The translations under genes were made by a program, and so were the position numbers. A stretch of DNA of 12,370 nucleotides from Parcubacteria group bacterium SW_4_49_11 (GTDB taxonomy: Bacteria; Patescibacteriota; Minisyncoccia; SW-4-49-11). Of the stretch, positions 5,238 to 12,195 are shown one piece after another. The notes beneath the pieces are model-generated. The model searched no databases, was not told the DNA's origin, and saw nothing but the letters and a program-made list of their open reading frames with translations. The stretch lies in NCBI GenBank assembly GCA_003021915.1, contig PXOY01000042.1:7291-19660 (forward strand). The letters run 5' to 3'. How positions within the stretch are numbered: the first letter of the stretch is position 1; each line of letters opens with the position of its first letter.

Positions 5238-6221
5238 ATGACTTCCAACGTCTGGCAGACAATAGAACGGCCTATCATGGCCTTGGCTCCGATGGAGGAC
5301 GTGACCGATACCGTCTTTCGGAGGGTTATTGCTGACTGCGGGCGGCCGGATGTCATGTTTACGGAATTTACGAGTGCGGACGGAATCTGCTCGTCCGGAC
5401 ATGATAGGGTGGTGCATCGACTTCGCTACACGGAAAAAGAGCGACCGCTGATTGCCCAAATTTGGGGCATAACGCCCGAGCACTACGAGCAAAGCGCGGA
5501 GATGATTCGGAAACTGGGCTTTGATGGTATTGATATTAACATGGGATGCCCCGTAAAAAAGATTATTAACCAAGGAGCATGCTCGTATCTGATTAACAAA
5601 CCCGATTTGGCAACCGATATTATTCAAGCCACGCAGCACGGAGCTGGGGAGCTTCCGGTCAGTGTAAAGACCCGCCTCGGGTTTGGGGAAATAGCCACCG
5701 AAGAATGGATTGGCCATCTCCTGGATCATGATATCGACGCGCTCACCATTCACGGACGCACCGTAAAGCAAATGTCCGAGGTGGCCGCTGACTGGAACGA
5801 AATCGGCAAAGCGGTTAAAATCCGCGAACGCAAAGGAAAATCCACGCCCATTTTGGGGAATGGTGATGTGGAGAATCTTTGGCAAGCATATGAGCTTGCC
5901 GAGCGGTATCGGTTAGATGGAGTTATGGTTGGTAAAGGTGTTTTCCGGAATCCCTACTTTTTCGCTCACGGTTGGGAAGCTGAAGATGTCTCGAAAGAAG
6001 AAAAACTCCGCCTCTTTACCAACCATGTCCGTCTGTACGAAGACGAATGGCAAGGAGAGAAGAATTTTAACGTTATGAAAAAGTTTCTCAAAATGTATAT
6101 CAACGGCTTTCCGGGCGCGTCTCATATGCGAGGGGAACTTTTTCGATACGAAAGTGCGTCGGATATGATTGAAGCCTTGGCGTCTCTTACGCCGCATCAG
6201 ACTTTTTCAGATCGTATTTAA
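5238..6221 (+). CDS. dus: tRNA-dihydrouridine synthase
   Basis: This FMN-dependent enzyme reduces uridines in the tRNA D-loop to dihydrouridine using NAD(P)H. With the ATG at 5238 it has 327 residues, typical for the family. Visible motifs are IMALAPMEDVTDTVFRR (TIM-barrel start, FMN site); INMGCPVKKI with catalytic Cys104; PVSVKTRLGFG with Lys144; LTIHGRTVKQMS with His172 and Arg174; and PILGNGDV (FMN phosphate binding, near 204-211). The frame is open back to 5157, but that extension would translate the tRNA gene itself and is not real. The start lies 6 nt after the tRNA 3' end, so the mRNA is probably made with tRNA-Pro(CGG) and becomes nearly leaderless when the tRNA is cut out. The last 35 nt overlap the convergent mscL gene. 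The subfamily (DusA/B/C) is not assigned. Confidence 0.93.
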   Translation: MTSNVWQTIERPIMALAPMEDVTDTVFRRVIADCGRPDVMFTEFTSADGICSSGHDRVVHRLRYTEKERPLIAQIWGITPEHYEQSAEMIRKLGFDGIDINMGCPVKKIINQGACSYLINKPDLATDIIQATQHGAGELPVSVKTRLGFGEIATEEWIGHLLDHDIDALTIHGRTVKQMSEVAADWNEIGKAVKIRERKGKSTPILGNGDVENLWQAYELAERYRLDGVMVGKGVFRNPYFFAHGWEAEDVSKEEKLRLFTNHVRLYEDEWQGEKNFNVMKKFLKMYINGFPGASHMRGELFRYESASDMIEALASLTPHQTFSDRI

Positions 6222-6585
6222 GCCAATACTTAAGAACCAGAAAGACGGAAAGAGCCAAAATGAGAAAGTCAAGAATTTCGGAGATGAATTGGCCGTATAA
6301 CACCAGAGGAGCGCCGGCGGCTTGAGCGGCCTCCAGAGAAGGGTATTCCACCTCGCTGAGATTGATATACAGTTCGGAGAACGCGCTTTCGTTAATCCAA
6401 AAGCCGACAATCGGCAGAATAATATCATCGACCAATGATTGGACAATCGCGTTAAAGGCCGTGCCTAAAATGAGACCGACCGCGAGATCAATGATGTTGC
6501 CTTGTAACGCAAATGATCGAAACTCTTCTAAAAAAGATTTACGTTCAGGGTTCGATTGGTTAAGGTCGTCGGAGGAGTTAGCCAT
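6187..6585 (-). CDS. mscL: Large-conductance mechanosensitive channel
   Basis: MscL is a homopentameric inner-membrane pore that opens under high membrane tension to release solutes after osmotic downshock. With the ATG at 6583-6585 the protein has 132 residues. The amphipathic N-terminal helix FLEEFRSFALQGN is followed by TM1, IDLAVGLILGTAFNAIVQSL (32-51), and the DDIILPIVG segment. A periplasmic loop spans about 63-98, and TM2 is about 99-121 (FISEILDFLILALSVFLVLK). It then stops at KYDLKKSDAA, so the cytoplasmic C-terminal helix bundle found in Escherichia coli MscL is nearly absent. A TTG six codons upstream is in frame, but ATG is preferred. It lies 11 nt after the ferredoxin stop on the same strand (probable operon), and its 3' end overlaps dus. 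Confidence 0.95.
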   Translation of the reverse strand: MANSSDDLNQSNPERKSFLEEFRSFALQGNIIDLAVGLILGTAFNAIVQSLVDDIILPIVGFWINESAFSELYINLSEVEYPSLEAAQAAGAPLVLYGQFISEILDFLILALSVFLVLKYWLKYDLKKSDAA

Positions 6586-6596
6586 AACCGAACAAA

Positions 6597-6899
6597 CTAC
6601 CAAACCTCTAATTGATATTTCACAACCGGCACTCCATAGAGAAGGTGAGACTGAATAATTTCTTCGAGCCTGCCGGGACTACAGGAATGATACCATACGT
6701 CATCAGGGTAGACCACCGCAATGGGACCGCTGTGGCATACCCCCAAGCAGTTGGCTTTGGTACGCAATAACGTAACCTCAGCCGGAACATCTACCTCTTT
6801 GAGACGTCGTTTGAGATATTCCCACGAGGCTAACCCCGTATCTTTGAAACAACATTTGGGCTTTGTTTGATCGGCGCAGAGAAATATATGGCGTTTCAT
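6597..6899 (-). CDS. Thioredoxin-like [2Fe-2S] ferredoxin
   Basis: This 100-residue protein belongs to the thioredoxin-fold [2Fe-2S] ferredoxin family (like Aquifex Fd4 and NuoE-related domains), an electron carrier. It begins KRHIFLCAD with Cys8. A second Cys pair at 16-17 (KCCFKDTG) is one of the ligands, and [20 protein letters not shown] (50-69) holds Cys51 and Cys55 with the diagnostic CxxxCxxGP and YPDxxWY pattern. The loop between the first two ligands is shorter than in Aquifex Fd4. An extra Cys73 is unlikely to be a ligand. Its redox partner is not indicated by neighbours: it is followed by mscL 11 nt downstream, an unrelated function. The ATG at 6897-6899 lacks a clear Shine-Dalgarno. 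Family assignment is firm; the role is not. Confidence 0.9.
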   Translation of the reverse strand: MKRHIFLCADQTKPKCCFKDTGLASWEYLKRRLKEVDVPAEVTLLRTKANCLGVCHSGPIAVVYPDDVWYHSCSPGRLEEIIQSHLLYGVPVVKYQLEVW

Positions 6900-6946
6900 A
6901 TCGGTTTTTTAGAGTGAGTAACGTTTAATCCATGCATCAATATATG

Positions 6947-7130
6947 TACCCCGCCTCAGGAGAAGCGGGGTATGTTTACTTAGGGTCTGGTGTCTGTTAC
7001 ACCACCCTCTTTAATCCCTCGTTCGAGAGGGCCCTCAGGAATAGACTGAGGTCGGCTTTGCGATTCTCGTATATGGTCACTTTGCTTACTGGATGTATAG
7101 GTGGATTCGTTGCTAGATGAGCACGAATCC
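6947..7130. other. Hairpin-rich intergenic segment, possible structured RNA
   Basis: Between 6900 and 7242 (343 bases without a recognised gene) several perfect stems follow one another: TACCCCGC/GCGGGGTA (6947-6954/6965-6972); AGGG+TGGTGT/ACACCACCCT (6982-7008, 2-nt bulge); CCCTC/GAGGG (7016-7020/7027-7031); CCTCAG/CTGAGG (7033-7038/7046-7051); GGATTCGT/ACGAATCC (7103-7110/7123-7130). The strand of any RNA is unclear. I do not recognise tmRNA, RNase P, SRP or 6S RNA motifs. Confidence 0.4.
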
Positions 7131-7177
7131 AGGTGGTTTTCATCGAATCGATTTCGGAATTCGGGATAGGTTTCCAT
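6980..7177 (-). CDS. Hypothetical small polar protein (uncertain gene)
   Basis: An ATG-started 65-codon frame encodes a very hydrophilic chain (start METYPEFRNRFDENHLDS; end GIKEGGVTDTRP) with many Ser, Arg, Glu and Gln and no membrane segment. It lies on the same strand as, and 65 nt downstream of, the two-helix membrane protein gene. A weak AAAAGG sits about 11 nt before the ATG. The strong hairpin at 6947-6972 begins 7 nt after the stop, as a terminator would, although it has only a poor T-run. An overlapping minus frame of 75 codons (6997-7224) competes, and the stems in this stretch could equally reflect an RNA. I do not recognise the protein. Confidence 0.25.
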   Translation of the reverse strand: METYPEFRNRFDENHLDSCSSSNESTYTSSKQSDHIRESQSRPQSIPEGPLERGIKEGGVTDTRP

Positions 7178-7242
7178 GTGAAGTTACCTTTTGGAACTCT
7201 CCGTAGATGAGGATAGCATACCAATCGTTCTTCGTAAATAGA

Positions 7243-7578
7243 TTAGTGCTCTCTTATGTAGCCCAAACCGGCGACTATAAGGCGGAGCACAAACCAAATA
7301 CTAAGCCAAGAATAGAGGAAATACAGTCCGGAAAAGGTTGTCGGATGTTCCCAGATTCCCCAAATTCCATAGGTAACGCTACTGTATTCGTTAGGATTAG
7401 GAGTACTCATTTCCACACCGTCGTATGCGGAGGTCATCGTCACGAACGAAAACGGATAGCCAAATGTGATTGACGCTTCTTCTTCCGGAGTATTCACAGT
7501 TTGGGGAATAAGTAATGTGCCAAGGGTTAAAAGTGCGGCGAGGAAGAGATATAGTACTTCTCGTATAATATCACCCAT
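7243..7578 (-). CDS. Small two-helix membrane protein of unknown function
   Basis: From the ATG at 7576-7578 the protein has 111 residues; a GTG two codons upstream is also in frame. It shows an N-terminal helix (about 6-25, VLYLFLAALLTLGTLLIP). A soluble loop of about 60 residues follows, containing SITFGYPFSFVTMTSAYDG and an aromatic YGIWGIWEHP segment. A second helix spans about 86-107 (GLYFLYSWLSIWFVLRLIVA) and ends in GYIREH. Both termini are probably cytoplasmic, leaving the loop outside. No family is recognised with confidence. It is divergent from the secreted protein gene at 7684, and the shared 105-bp spacer holds two palindromes, so the pair may be co-regulated. Confidence 0.65.
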   Translation of the reverse strand: MGDIIREVLYLFLAALLTLGTLLIPQTVNTPEEEASITFGYPFSFVTMTSAYDGVEMSTPNPNEYSSVTYGIWGIWEHPTTFSGLYFLYSWLSIWFVLRLIVAGLGYIREH

Positions 7579-7599
7579 ATACACACTACTTATGTTTTA

Positions 7600-7672
7600 C
7601 CTAATTTTCTTAGGATACAATATTTTTATTTGTCTGTAAATTAATATTTTGCTATCCTGTACCTAATAGGTA
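7600..7672. promoter_or_regulatory. Divergent control region with two related palindromes and a plus-strand promoter
   Basis: CCTAA-TTTTC-TTAGG (7600-7614) and TACCTAATAGGTA (7660-7672) are perfect inverted repeats sharing an ACCTAA half-site. TTGTCT (7630-7635) and TATCCT (7653-7658) are 17 nt apart with a TG extended -10. This puts the start of the plus transcript near 7665, inside the second palindrome, where an operator would lie. Confidence 0.4.
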
Positions 7673-7683
7673 GAATTTATCGT

Positions 7684-8712
7684 ATGATAGCAGCTATAAA
7701 TTCAAAAAAAACAATCTTATTCGTAATAGGAATATTCCTAGCTTTAGTAGGGCTTTGGGGCAATGTAGCAGAGGGGGAAAACTCTAAAAATAATGCTCGG
7801 ATGCGTTATAAAATTCAATTTAAAGATTCTCTCAACATTCAAAATACAGTTAGTTTTCTAAAAAGAAAAAATATGGATTCACCTGTAGAACTCCATTATA
7901 GATATGGTCCTATTCAAGGAGGGTATAGGGTAAAAGGTGAATTGAAAGAGGGGATCGAAAAATTCAAAGAAGAGCATAAAGATTTCTTATCGACTGCTAT
8001 AAAAAGCAATGCCCAAAGAATTAGTGAGTCTTCCAATAAAAAACTAGAACGTTTGCAAGCAAATTTAAAATCAGCAAAAAGACAAACTAGGAAAAAAGGT
8101 TTACAGATAGATTCTTTGAAAGTGTCTAATGCTTTATCTTCTAGTGAAATCCAAGATCTGAAAAGCAGGCGTGGAGTCAAAGAGGTGCAATATCTTAAAA
8201 GTAAACAGGCGCAGAACATTAAAGAAAGAAGTCGTACTAGTGACGTGAGTACTTCTTCCCTTTATAATGAAAGTTGGGCTCCCTATACAGGTTTTTCATT
8301 AGTAAATCGAGAAGAGACATATCAGACTTTCTATTTTAATAATCAAGTTTTTGATGGTGATGATACATATGAACACGAAACTATTGTCTATGAAATAGAT
8401 TTTGCAAACTATGACGGATATTGGTCTTCTAATTTGCCAAATGCATACTATGACACCCCTTTTAGTGACACGTATGACATTTTTGCAGTGGGATCTTCTA
8501 CAGCATCTTCTCTAGTTACTCATACAGAATATTACACGTATATGTCACTAGCTCCTCAAAGTCAACCAATAGTTCAAGTTGATATTAAAGGACAAAAGGG
8601 ACATAGAATTCCAAGTTGGTGTTATTCTACGTGGTGTATTTTTGCTGATGATACAACAGGAGCATTATCTCGTAATTTTAATGCTCCATATCAAGGAAGT
8701 TGGACCTATTAA
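7684..8712 (+). CDS. AT-rich secreted protein of unknown function
   Basis: The 342-residue protein starts with a signal peptide (Lys-containing N-region, then ILFVIGIFLALVGLWG; cleavage probably near residue 30, NVAEG). Residues about 38-180 are Lys/Glu-rich with helical segments (around 85-150) and end in SSEIQDLKSRRGVKEVQYLK, which recalls the end of I9-type protease prodomains; no protease domain follows, so this is only a resemblance. Residues about 195-342 are aromatic and Tyr/Ser/Thr-rich, beta-like, with a close Cys pair (PSWCYSTWCIF) that could form a disulfide. Base composition is much more AT-rich than its neighbours (30% and 38% GC in two 60-base lines counted), suggesting transfer. 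The ATG at 7684 is preceded by AGGTAG about 13 nt away. It stands between a divergent gene and pepA with no clear terminator. Confidence 0.75.
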   Translation: MIAAINSKKTILFVIGIFLALVGLWGNVAEGENSKNNARMRYKIQFKDSLNIQNTVSFLKRKNMDSPVELHYRYGPIQGGYRVKGELKEGIEKFKEEHKDFLSTAIKSNAQRISESSNKKLERLQANLKSAKRQTRKKGLQIDSLKVSNALSSSEIQDLKSRRGVKEVQYLKSKQAQNIKERSRTSDVSTSSLYNESWAPYTGFSLVNREETYQTFYFNNQVFDGDDTYEHETIVYEIDFANYDGYWSSNLPNAYYDTPFSDTYDIFAVGSSTASSLVTHTEYYTYMSLAPQSQPIVQVDIKGQKGHRIPSWCYSTWCIFADDTTGALSRNFNAPYQGSWTY

Positions 8713-8758
8713 CCCCTCTTCAGAAACTTATAAACATTCCTAACTAAACAGTACGTAT

Positions 8759-10273
8759 ATGGCTGACACACTAGTAACCACCCAATCTCAAGAACAAGCG
8801 CTGCGCGTCACGCTTGTCTCGAAGAATACATACACAAACTATCTATCCCAAGAACAAGCCGAGCAGTACGGGTTTAAGGCCAATCATAAACAGACCTTTC
8901 TTTTGCCGCACGAAAACCGATTGCTCGTCGGAGCGGACCATGAATCGCAGGCGAAAAACGCCGATCCGTTTGATACGCCTAATCCGTACCAATTGGGCGC
9001 GGTCGTGGTACGCGCGTTAGGGAAGAGCAGCATAACCGAGTTGGAAGTTGAAGGCGTAACGGACGTGACGAGTGAGCAAGACGAAGACGGACAACAGCAA
9101 TGGCTGACACGCTTCCTGTTGGGAATGCATCAGGCGGCCTGGCACTATGACCCGTATCTTTCCCAGGAGAAGAGTCCGCGGAAAGAACTGATAGTGAGCG
9201 TAGGGGAGGCTGATCGGCATTTAGTAACAAAGGAAGTGGCGGATGAACTGTATGCACTTCATACCGGCATTGCCCTGACGCGTCATGTTATTGATACCCC
9301 GCCCGAGGATATGAATCCGAACAGCATTCAGGACGAAGTAAGTCGAGAGCTCGATGGGTACGACAACGTGGATGTACAGATCTTCTCGGAAGAGCAATTG
9401 CGTAAAAAAGGCATGAACGGCATTCTTGCCGTCGGTCGAGGGAGTCGGTGGGCGCCGACTATGGTGCACGCTACCGTTTCCCCGCAAAAGGAAGTGAAGC
9501 ATCGAGTCTGCCTCGTGGGCAAAGGCATTACGTATGACTCGGGTGGCCTCGATATTAAGTACGCAGGGCTGATGAAAGGCATGAAGGCCGATCTCGGCGG
9601 AGCGGCCACGATGTTTGGCACCACCAAAGCGCTCGCCGAGCTGGAATTGGAACACACGGAGGTGCACTGGATTAGTCCGTTTGTGGAGAATATGCCGAAC
9701 GGCAACAGTTATAAATCGGACGACATTATTCGTACCTATTCAGGACAAACCGTAGAAATCATCAACACGGATGCGGAAGGACGGATTATCCTCTCCGATG
9801 CGCTGGCATACGCCACGTTGCTGGATCCGGATTATATCGTGGACGCGGCCACGCTCACTGGCGCCGCGATGTTTTCCCTGAGCGAGCACGTAAGCGGTCT
9901 GATGTGTAATGATTATGAGTTGGGAATGAAAGCGCTTCGAACCTTCGAACAAGAACAGGAAATGACCTCATACGTCCCGATGTCAGAAGTCCTGCGAGGT
10001 TCCCTGAAAGGGAGCATGAGCGATATTCGCAGTCTCGCTCAGGATCGCATGGCCGGTCACATCATCGCGGGGCTTTTCCTCAGTCACTTTGTGGATCAAA
10101 ACCTCTTCCGAAATGAAGATTTGGGGCTTGAAGAGAAACGCGCGTATCCGTGGTTCCATCTGGACATCGCCGGTTCCGCCATGAACGAAGGGAAAAACGA
10201 TCTGATGGCGAACGGCGCGAGTGGTCAAAGTGTGCGCAGTCTGGTGCGCTTTATTACCCAGAACGACGTCTAA
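8759..10273 (+). CDS. pepA: Leucyl aminopeptidase (peptidase family M17)
   Basis: The 504-residue protein removes N-terminal residues from peptides in the cytosol, as a hexamer with two metal ions per site. The C-terminal catalytic half is well conserved. CLVGKGITYDSGGLDIKYAG gives metal and catalytic residues Lys255, Asp260 and Lys267. MKADLGGAATM gives Asp278. EIINTDAEGRIILSDALAYA gives Asp338, Glu340 and Arg342. DAATLTGA and the HLDIAG block near the end complete it. The usual PGD after the ENM segment is KSDD here. The N-terminal half (1-160) is poorly conserved, as is normal for the non-catalytic macro-like domain. No Shine-Dalgarno is visible before the ATG at 8759. It heads a plus-strand run with the DUF389 gene 14 nt downstream. 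Confidence 0.95.
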   Translation: MADTLVTTQSQEQALRVTLVSKNTYTNYLSQEQAEQYGFKANHKQTFLLPHENRLLVGADHESQAKNADPFDTPNPYQLGAVVVRALGKSSITELEVEGVTDVTSEQDEDGQQQWLTRFLLGMHQAAWHYDPYLSQEKSPRKELIVSVGEADRHLVTKEVADELYALHTGIALTRHVIDTPPEDMNPNSIQDEVSRELDGYDNVDVQIFSEEQLRKKGMNGILAVGRGSRWAPTMVHATVSPQKEVKHRVCLVGKGITYDSGGLDIKYAGLMKGMKADLGGAATMFGTTKALAELELEHTEVHWISPFVENMPNGNSYKSDDIIRTYSGQTVEIINTDAEGRIILSDALAYATLLDPDYIVDAATLTGAAMFSLSEHVSGLMCNDYELGMKALRTFEQEQEMTSYVPMSEVLRGSLKGSMSDIRSLAQDRMAGHIIAGLFLSHFVDQNLFRNEDLGLEEKRAYPWFHLDIAGSAMNEGKNDLMANGASGQSVRSLVRFITQNDV

Positions 10274-10287
10274 TCCTGTAATTTCTC

Positions 10288-10899
10288 ATGTTTGGAATTG
10301 AACGCCTGTTTGAGCGTCAAAACATTAAGAACAAAGCCCAAGAAGAGAGTAAGTTGGATGCCGACCTTGTCACGCTCGCGCTTATCTCGAGTGTGTTGGC
10401 GGCGTTTGGCATTCAGTTGGGGAACGAGTTTGTGTTGATCGGGGCTATGTTGGTCTCCCCCTTGATTGATCCGATCATCTCAGTGATCAGCTTTTTGCAT
10501 CTTGGAGAATGGCGCAAAAGTATGGGAGCGTTAGCGCGGCTTATCTTTGTGCTATTTCTGTCTTTGTTAGTGGCATTGATCGCGTTTTTGGTGTTCGAAC
10601 TGGTCAACTTTACCCCGAGGGTGAGTTATACGCCCTTTGTGGGAGTGGAATACTTTTTTGTGGCTCTGTTATTGGGGTTGGTGGGAACGTTGCTGTGGTT
10701 TTGGCCCAACTCTTCCAATACCGCCGCCGGCTTGTCGATGGCCATTTCGTTAGTGCCCCCATTAGCCAATATTTCCCGAGGATTTGCTCTGTTGGACCAA
10801 TCGCTGATTAAGGAGTCTGTTTTTTCCACGTGTATCAACATCGTAGGATTGATGGTGGGCGCAGCGCTTGTCTTTTGGCTTAAAATAAATCGTGATTGA
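10288..10899 (+). CDS. DUF389 family membrane protein
   Basis: This 203-residue integral membrane protein has about five hydrophobic helices. The family signature is plain: GNEFVLIGAMLVSPLIDPII (45-64) and a later AAGLSMAISLVPPLANISRG segment with the conserved SLVPPLA. Such proteins (TIGR00341-like) are widespread and have no established biochemical role. A short basic/acidic N-terminal region (1-30) precedes the first helix. It starts 14 nt after pepA and its stop TGA overlaps the next ATG by one base (TGATG), so all three genes are probably one transcript with translational coupling. The topology is an estimate by eye. Confidence 0.85.
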   Translation: MFGIERLFERQNIKNKAQEESKLDADLVTLALISSVLAAFGIQLGNEFVLIGAMLVSPLIDPIISVISFLHLGEWRKSMGALARLIFVLFLSLLVALIAFLVFELVNFTPRVSYTPFVGVEYFFVALLLGLVGTLLWFWPNSSNTAAGLSMAISLVPPLANISRGFALLDQSLIKESVFSTCINIVGLMVGAALVFWLKINRD

Positions 10900-12152
10900 T
10901 GCGGGGATTAAGTCGTAAACACCTCGCCAGGTGGGGAGGAGCTCTATTACTTCTCGCGGTGATTATCCTTCTGGTACTCTATGGTATGCAACGAGGCACG
11001 ATTGCGCAATTGGTGACCGAAGAGATACGAGAAAACAATTTCAATCAGGAACGCGCACGGGACGCGCTCCATTCGCTCAAACCTCAGACCATTAACGTCA
11101 ACGGCGATCAGCATCAACTCAACGCGCCCGAAGGGTTTTCCGTGTCCGTTTACGCGGCAAATCTCGGCAGCCCACGCAAAATAGCATTTGACACTGAAGA
11201 CAACCTGTATGTGACAGACGCCGAAGAAGGGCACGTGGTGGTCGTAGAAGGGGAGAGTTCTCAACAGAAAACGAGCGTGGTAGATCAGAACCTAAACGCG
11301 CCGCATGGTATAGCCTGGCACGAAGGAACGTTGTTTGTGGCCACAGAACGTAAGATTATTTCGTATTCCGGTGTGGCAAATGATGGCTCGTATAACGAAA
11401 AGTCCATTCGCGTCTCTGATCTCCCGGGCGGGGGAGAGAATCCGTTAAAAACGCTCCGTATTGGCCCCGAGGGAGATACGCTGTTTGTCTCAGTCGGGGC
11501 TGACTGTAATGTATGTGACGATAATGTGCAGGAACGCGGCGTTTTGATGGCATATGATCTGAGCGGAGCAAACGAGCGCGTGTACGCTCAGGGACTAAAG
11601 AATATGCTTGGCTTTGAGGTTCGCTCGGTTGAGGATACCCAAGAAATATGGGGAGTGGATCGCGGCCGAGAACATCTGGGGAAAGATATTCCGCCCGCGG
11701 AATTGAACCGTATCGAACCGGGATCCCATTACGGGTGGCCGTTCTGCTACGGCGATGGGATAGCTGATCCGGAGTTTCCGGACCGCACCAATTTCTGTCG
11801 CAATAAAACCAAGAGCCCCGAATACCAATTACCGGCGCATTCCAAACCTTGGGGGCTCGCGTTTGTAACCAACGCCGCTCAGTCCACATATCCGAAGAAA
11901 CTCCAGAACGCCGTAATCATGGCGTATCACGGATCAAACGAGCGCACGGTTCCGACCGGGTACAAACTGGAGTGGCTTAATATAGCCAAGGATTCCGCTC
12001 AACCGGTAACCCTGGTCAGTGGGTGGTTAACCGAGCAAGGTAATGTCTGGGGAACGCCGGTGGCGTTGGAGTTCGCTCCGAATGGAGACTTGTATGTCTC
12101 GGATGATAAGGCGGGCGTTGTGTACCGGATAACGTATGAGGCTGAGGAATAG
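10899..12152 (+). CDS. Membrane-anchored PQQ/glucose-dehydrogenase-like beta-propeller protein
   Basis: From the ATG at 10899 (a TTG one codon earlier is also in frame) the protein has 417 residues. A membrane helix at about 12-29 (WGGALLLLAVIILLVLYG) places the rest outside the membrane. A linker region (30-70) precedes a six-bladed-type beta-propeller of the soluble glucose/sorbosone dehydrogenase family. Its blade motifs include RKIAFDTEDNLYVTDAEEG, LNAPHGIAWHEGTLFVATE, GPEGDTLFVSVGADCNVCDD, SHYGWPFCYGDG and GTPVALEFAPNGDLYVSDDK. Paired Cys residues (DCNVCDD, and FCYGD with NFCRN) suggest disulfides. Known relatives oxidise sugars with bound PQQ, but I cannot confirm the PQQ-binding residues, so the activity is open. 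Translation is probably coupled to the DUF389 gene, whose stop it overlaps. Confidence 0.85.
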   Translation: MRGLSRKHLARWGGALLLLAVIILLVLYGMQRGTIAQLVTEEIRENNFNQERARDALHSLKPQTINVNGDQHQLNAPEGFSVSVYAANLGSPRKIAFDTEDNLYVTDAEEGHVVVVEGESSQQKTSVVDQNLNAPHGIAWHEGTLFVATERKIISYSGVANDGSYNEKSIRVSDLPGGGENPLKTLRIGPEGDTLFVSVGADCNVCDDNVQERGVLMAYDLSGANERVYAQGLKNMLGFEVRSVEDTQEIWGVDRGREHLGKDIPPAELNRIEPGSHYGWPFCYGDGIADPEFPDRTNFCRNKTKSPEYQLPAHSKPWGLAFVTNAAQSTYPKKLQNAVIMAYHGSNERTVPTGYKLEWLNIAKDSAQPVTLVSGWLTEQGNVWGTPVALEFAPNGDLYVSDDKAGVVYRITYEAEE

Positions 12153-12179
12153 AATTTAGAATTTTGAATATCGAATTTG
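12152..12179. repeat. Heptad tandem-repeat spacer (GAATTTN)
   Basis: GAATTT, GAATTT, GAATAT and GAATTT begin at 12152, 12159, 12166 and 12173, exactly 7 nt apart. The array starts inside the stop codon of the propeller gene. Confidence 0.7.
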
Positions 12180-12195
12180 GCGGTAAAGTATACCT

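Noticed and set aside
4951..5262. 103-codon minus frame
   Set aside because: It is antisense to acyP and tRNA-Pro(CGG), with the same artefactual tRNA-derived peptide.
5178..5885. 235-codon minus-strand open frame
   Set aside because: It is the antisense shadow of dus and the tRNA; the plus-strand frame has the full set of Dus motifs.
6932..7120. 62-codon plus frame in the hairpin-rich spacer
   Set aside because: It runs through the stems with no ribosome site, no family resemblance and a competing minus frame; composition looks random.
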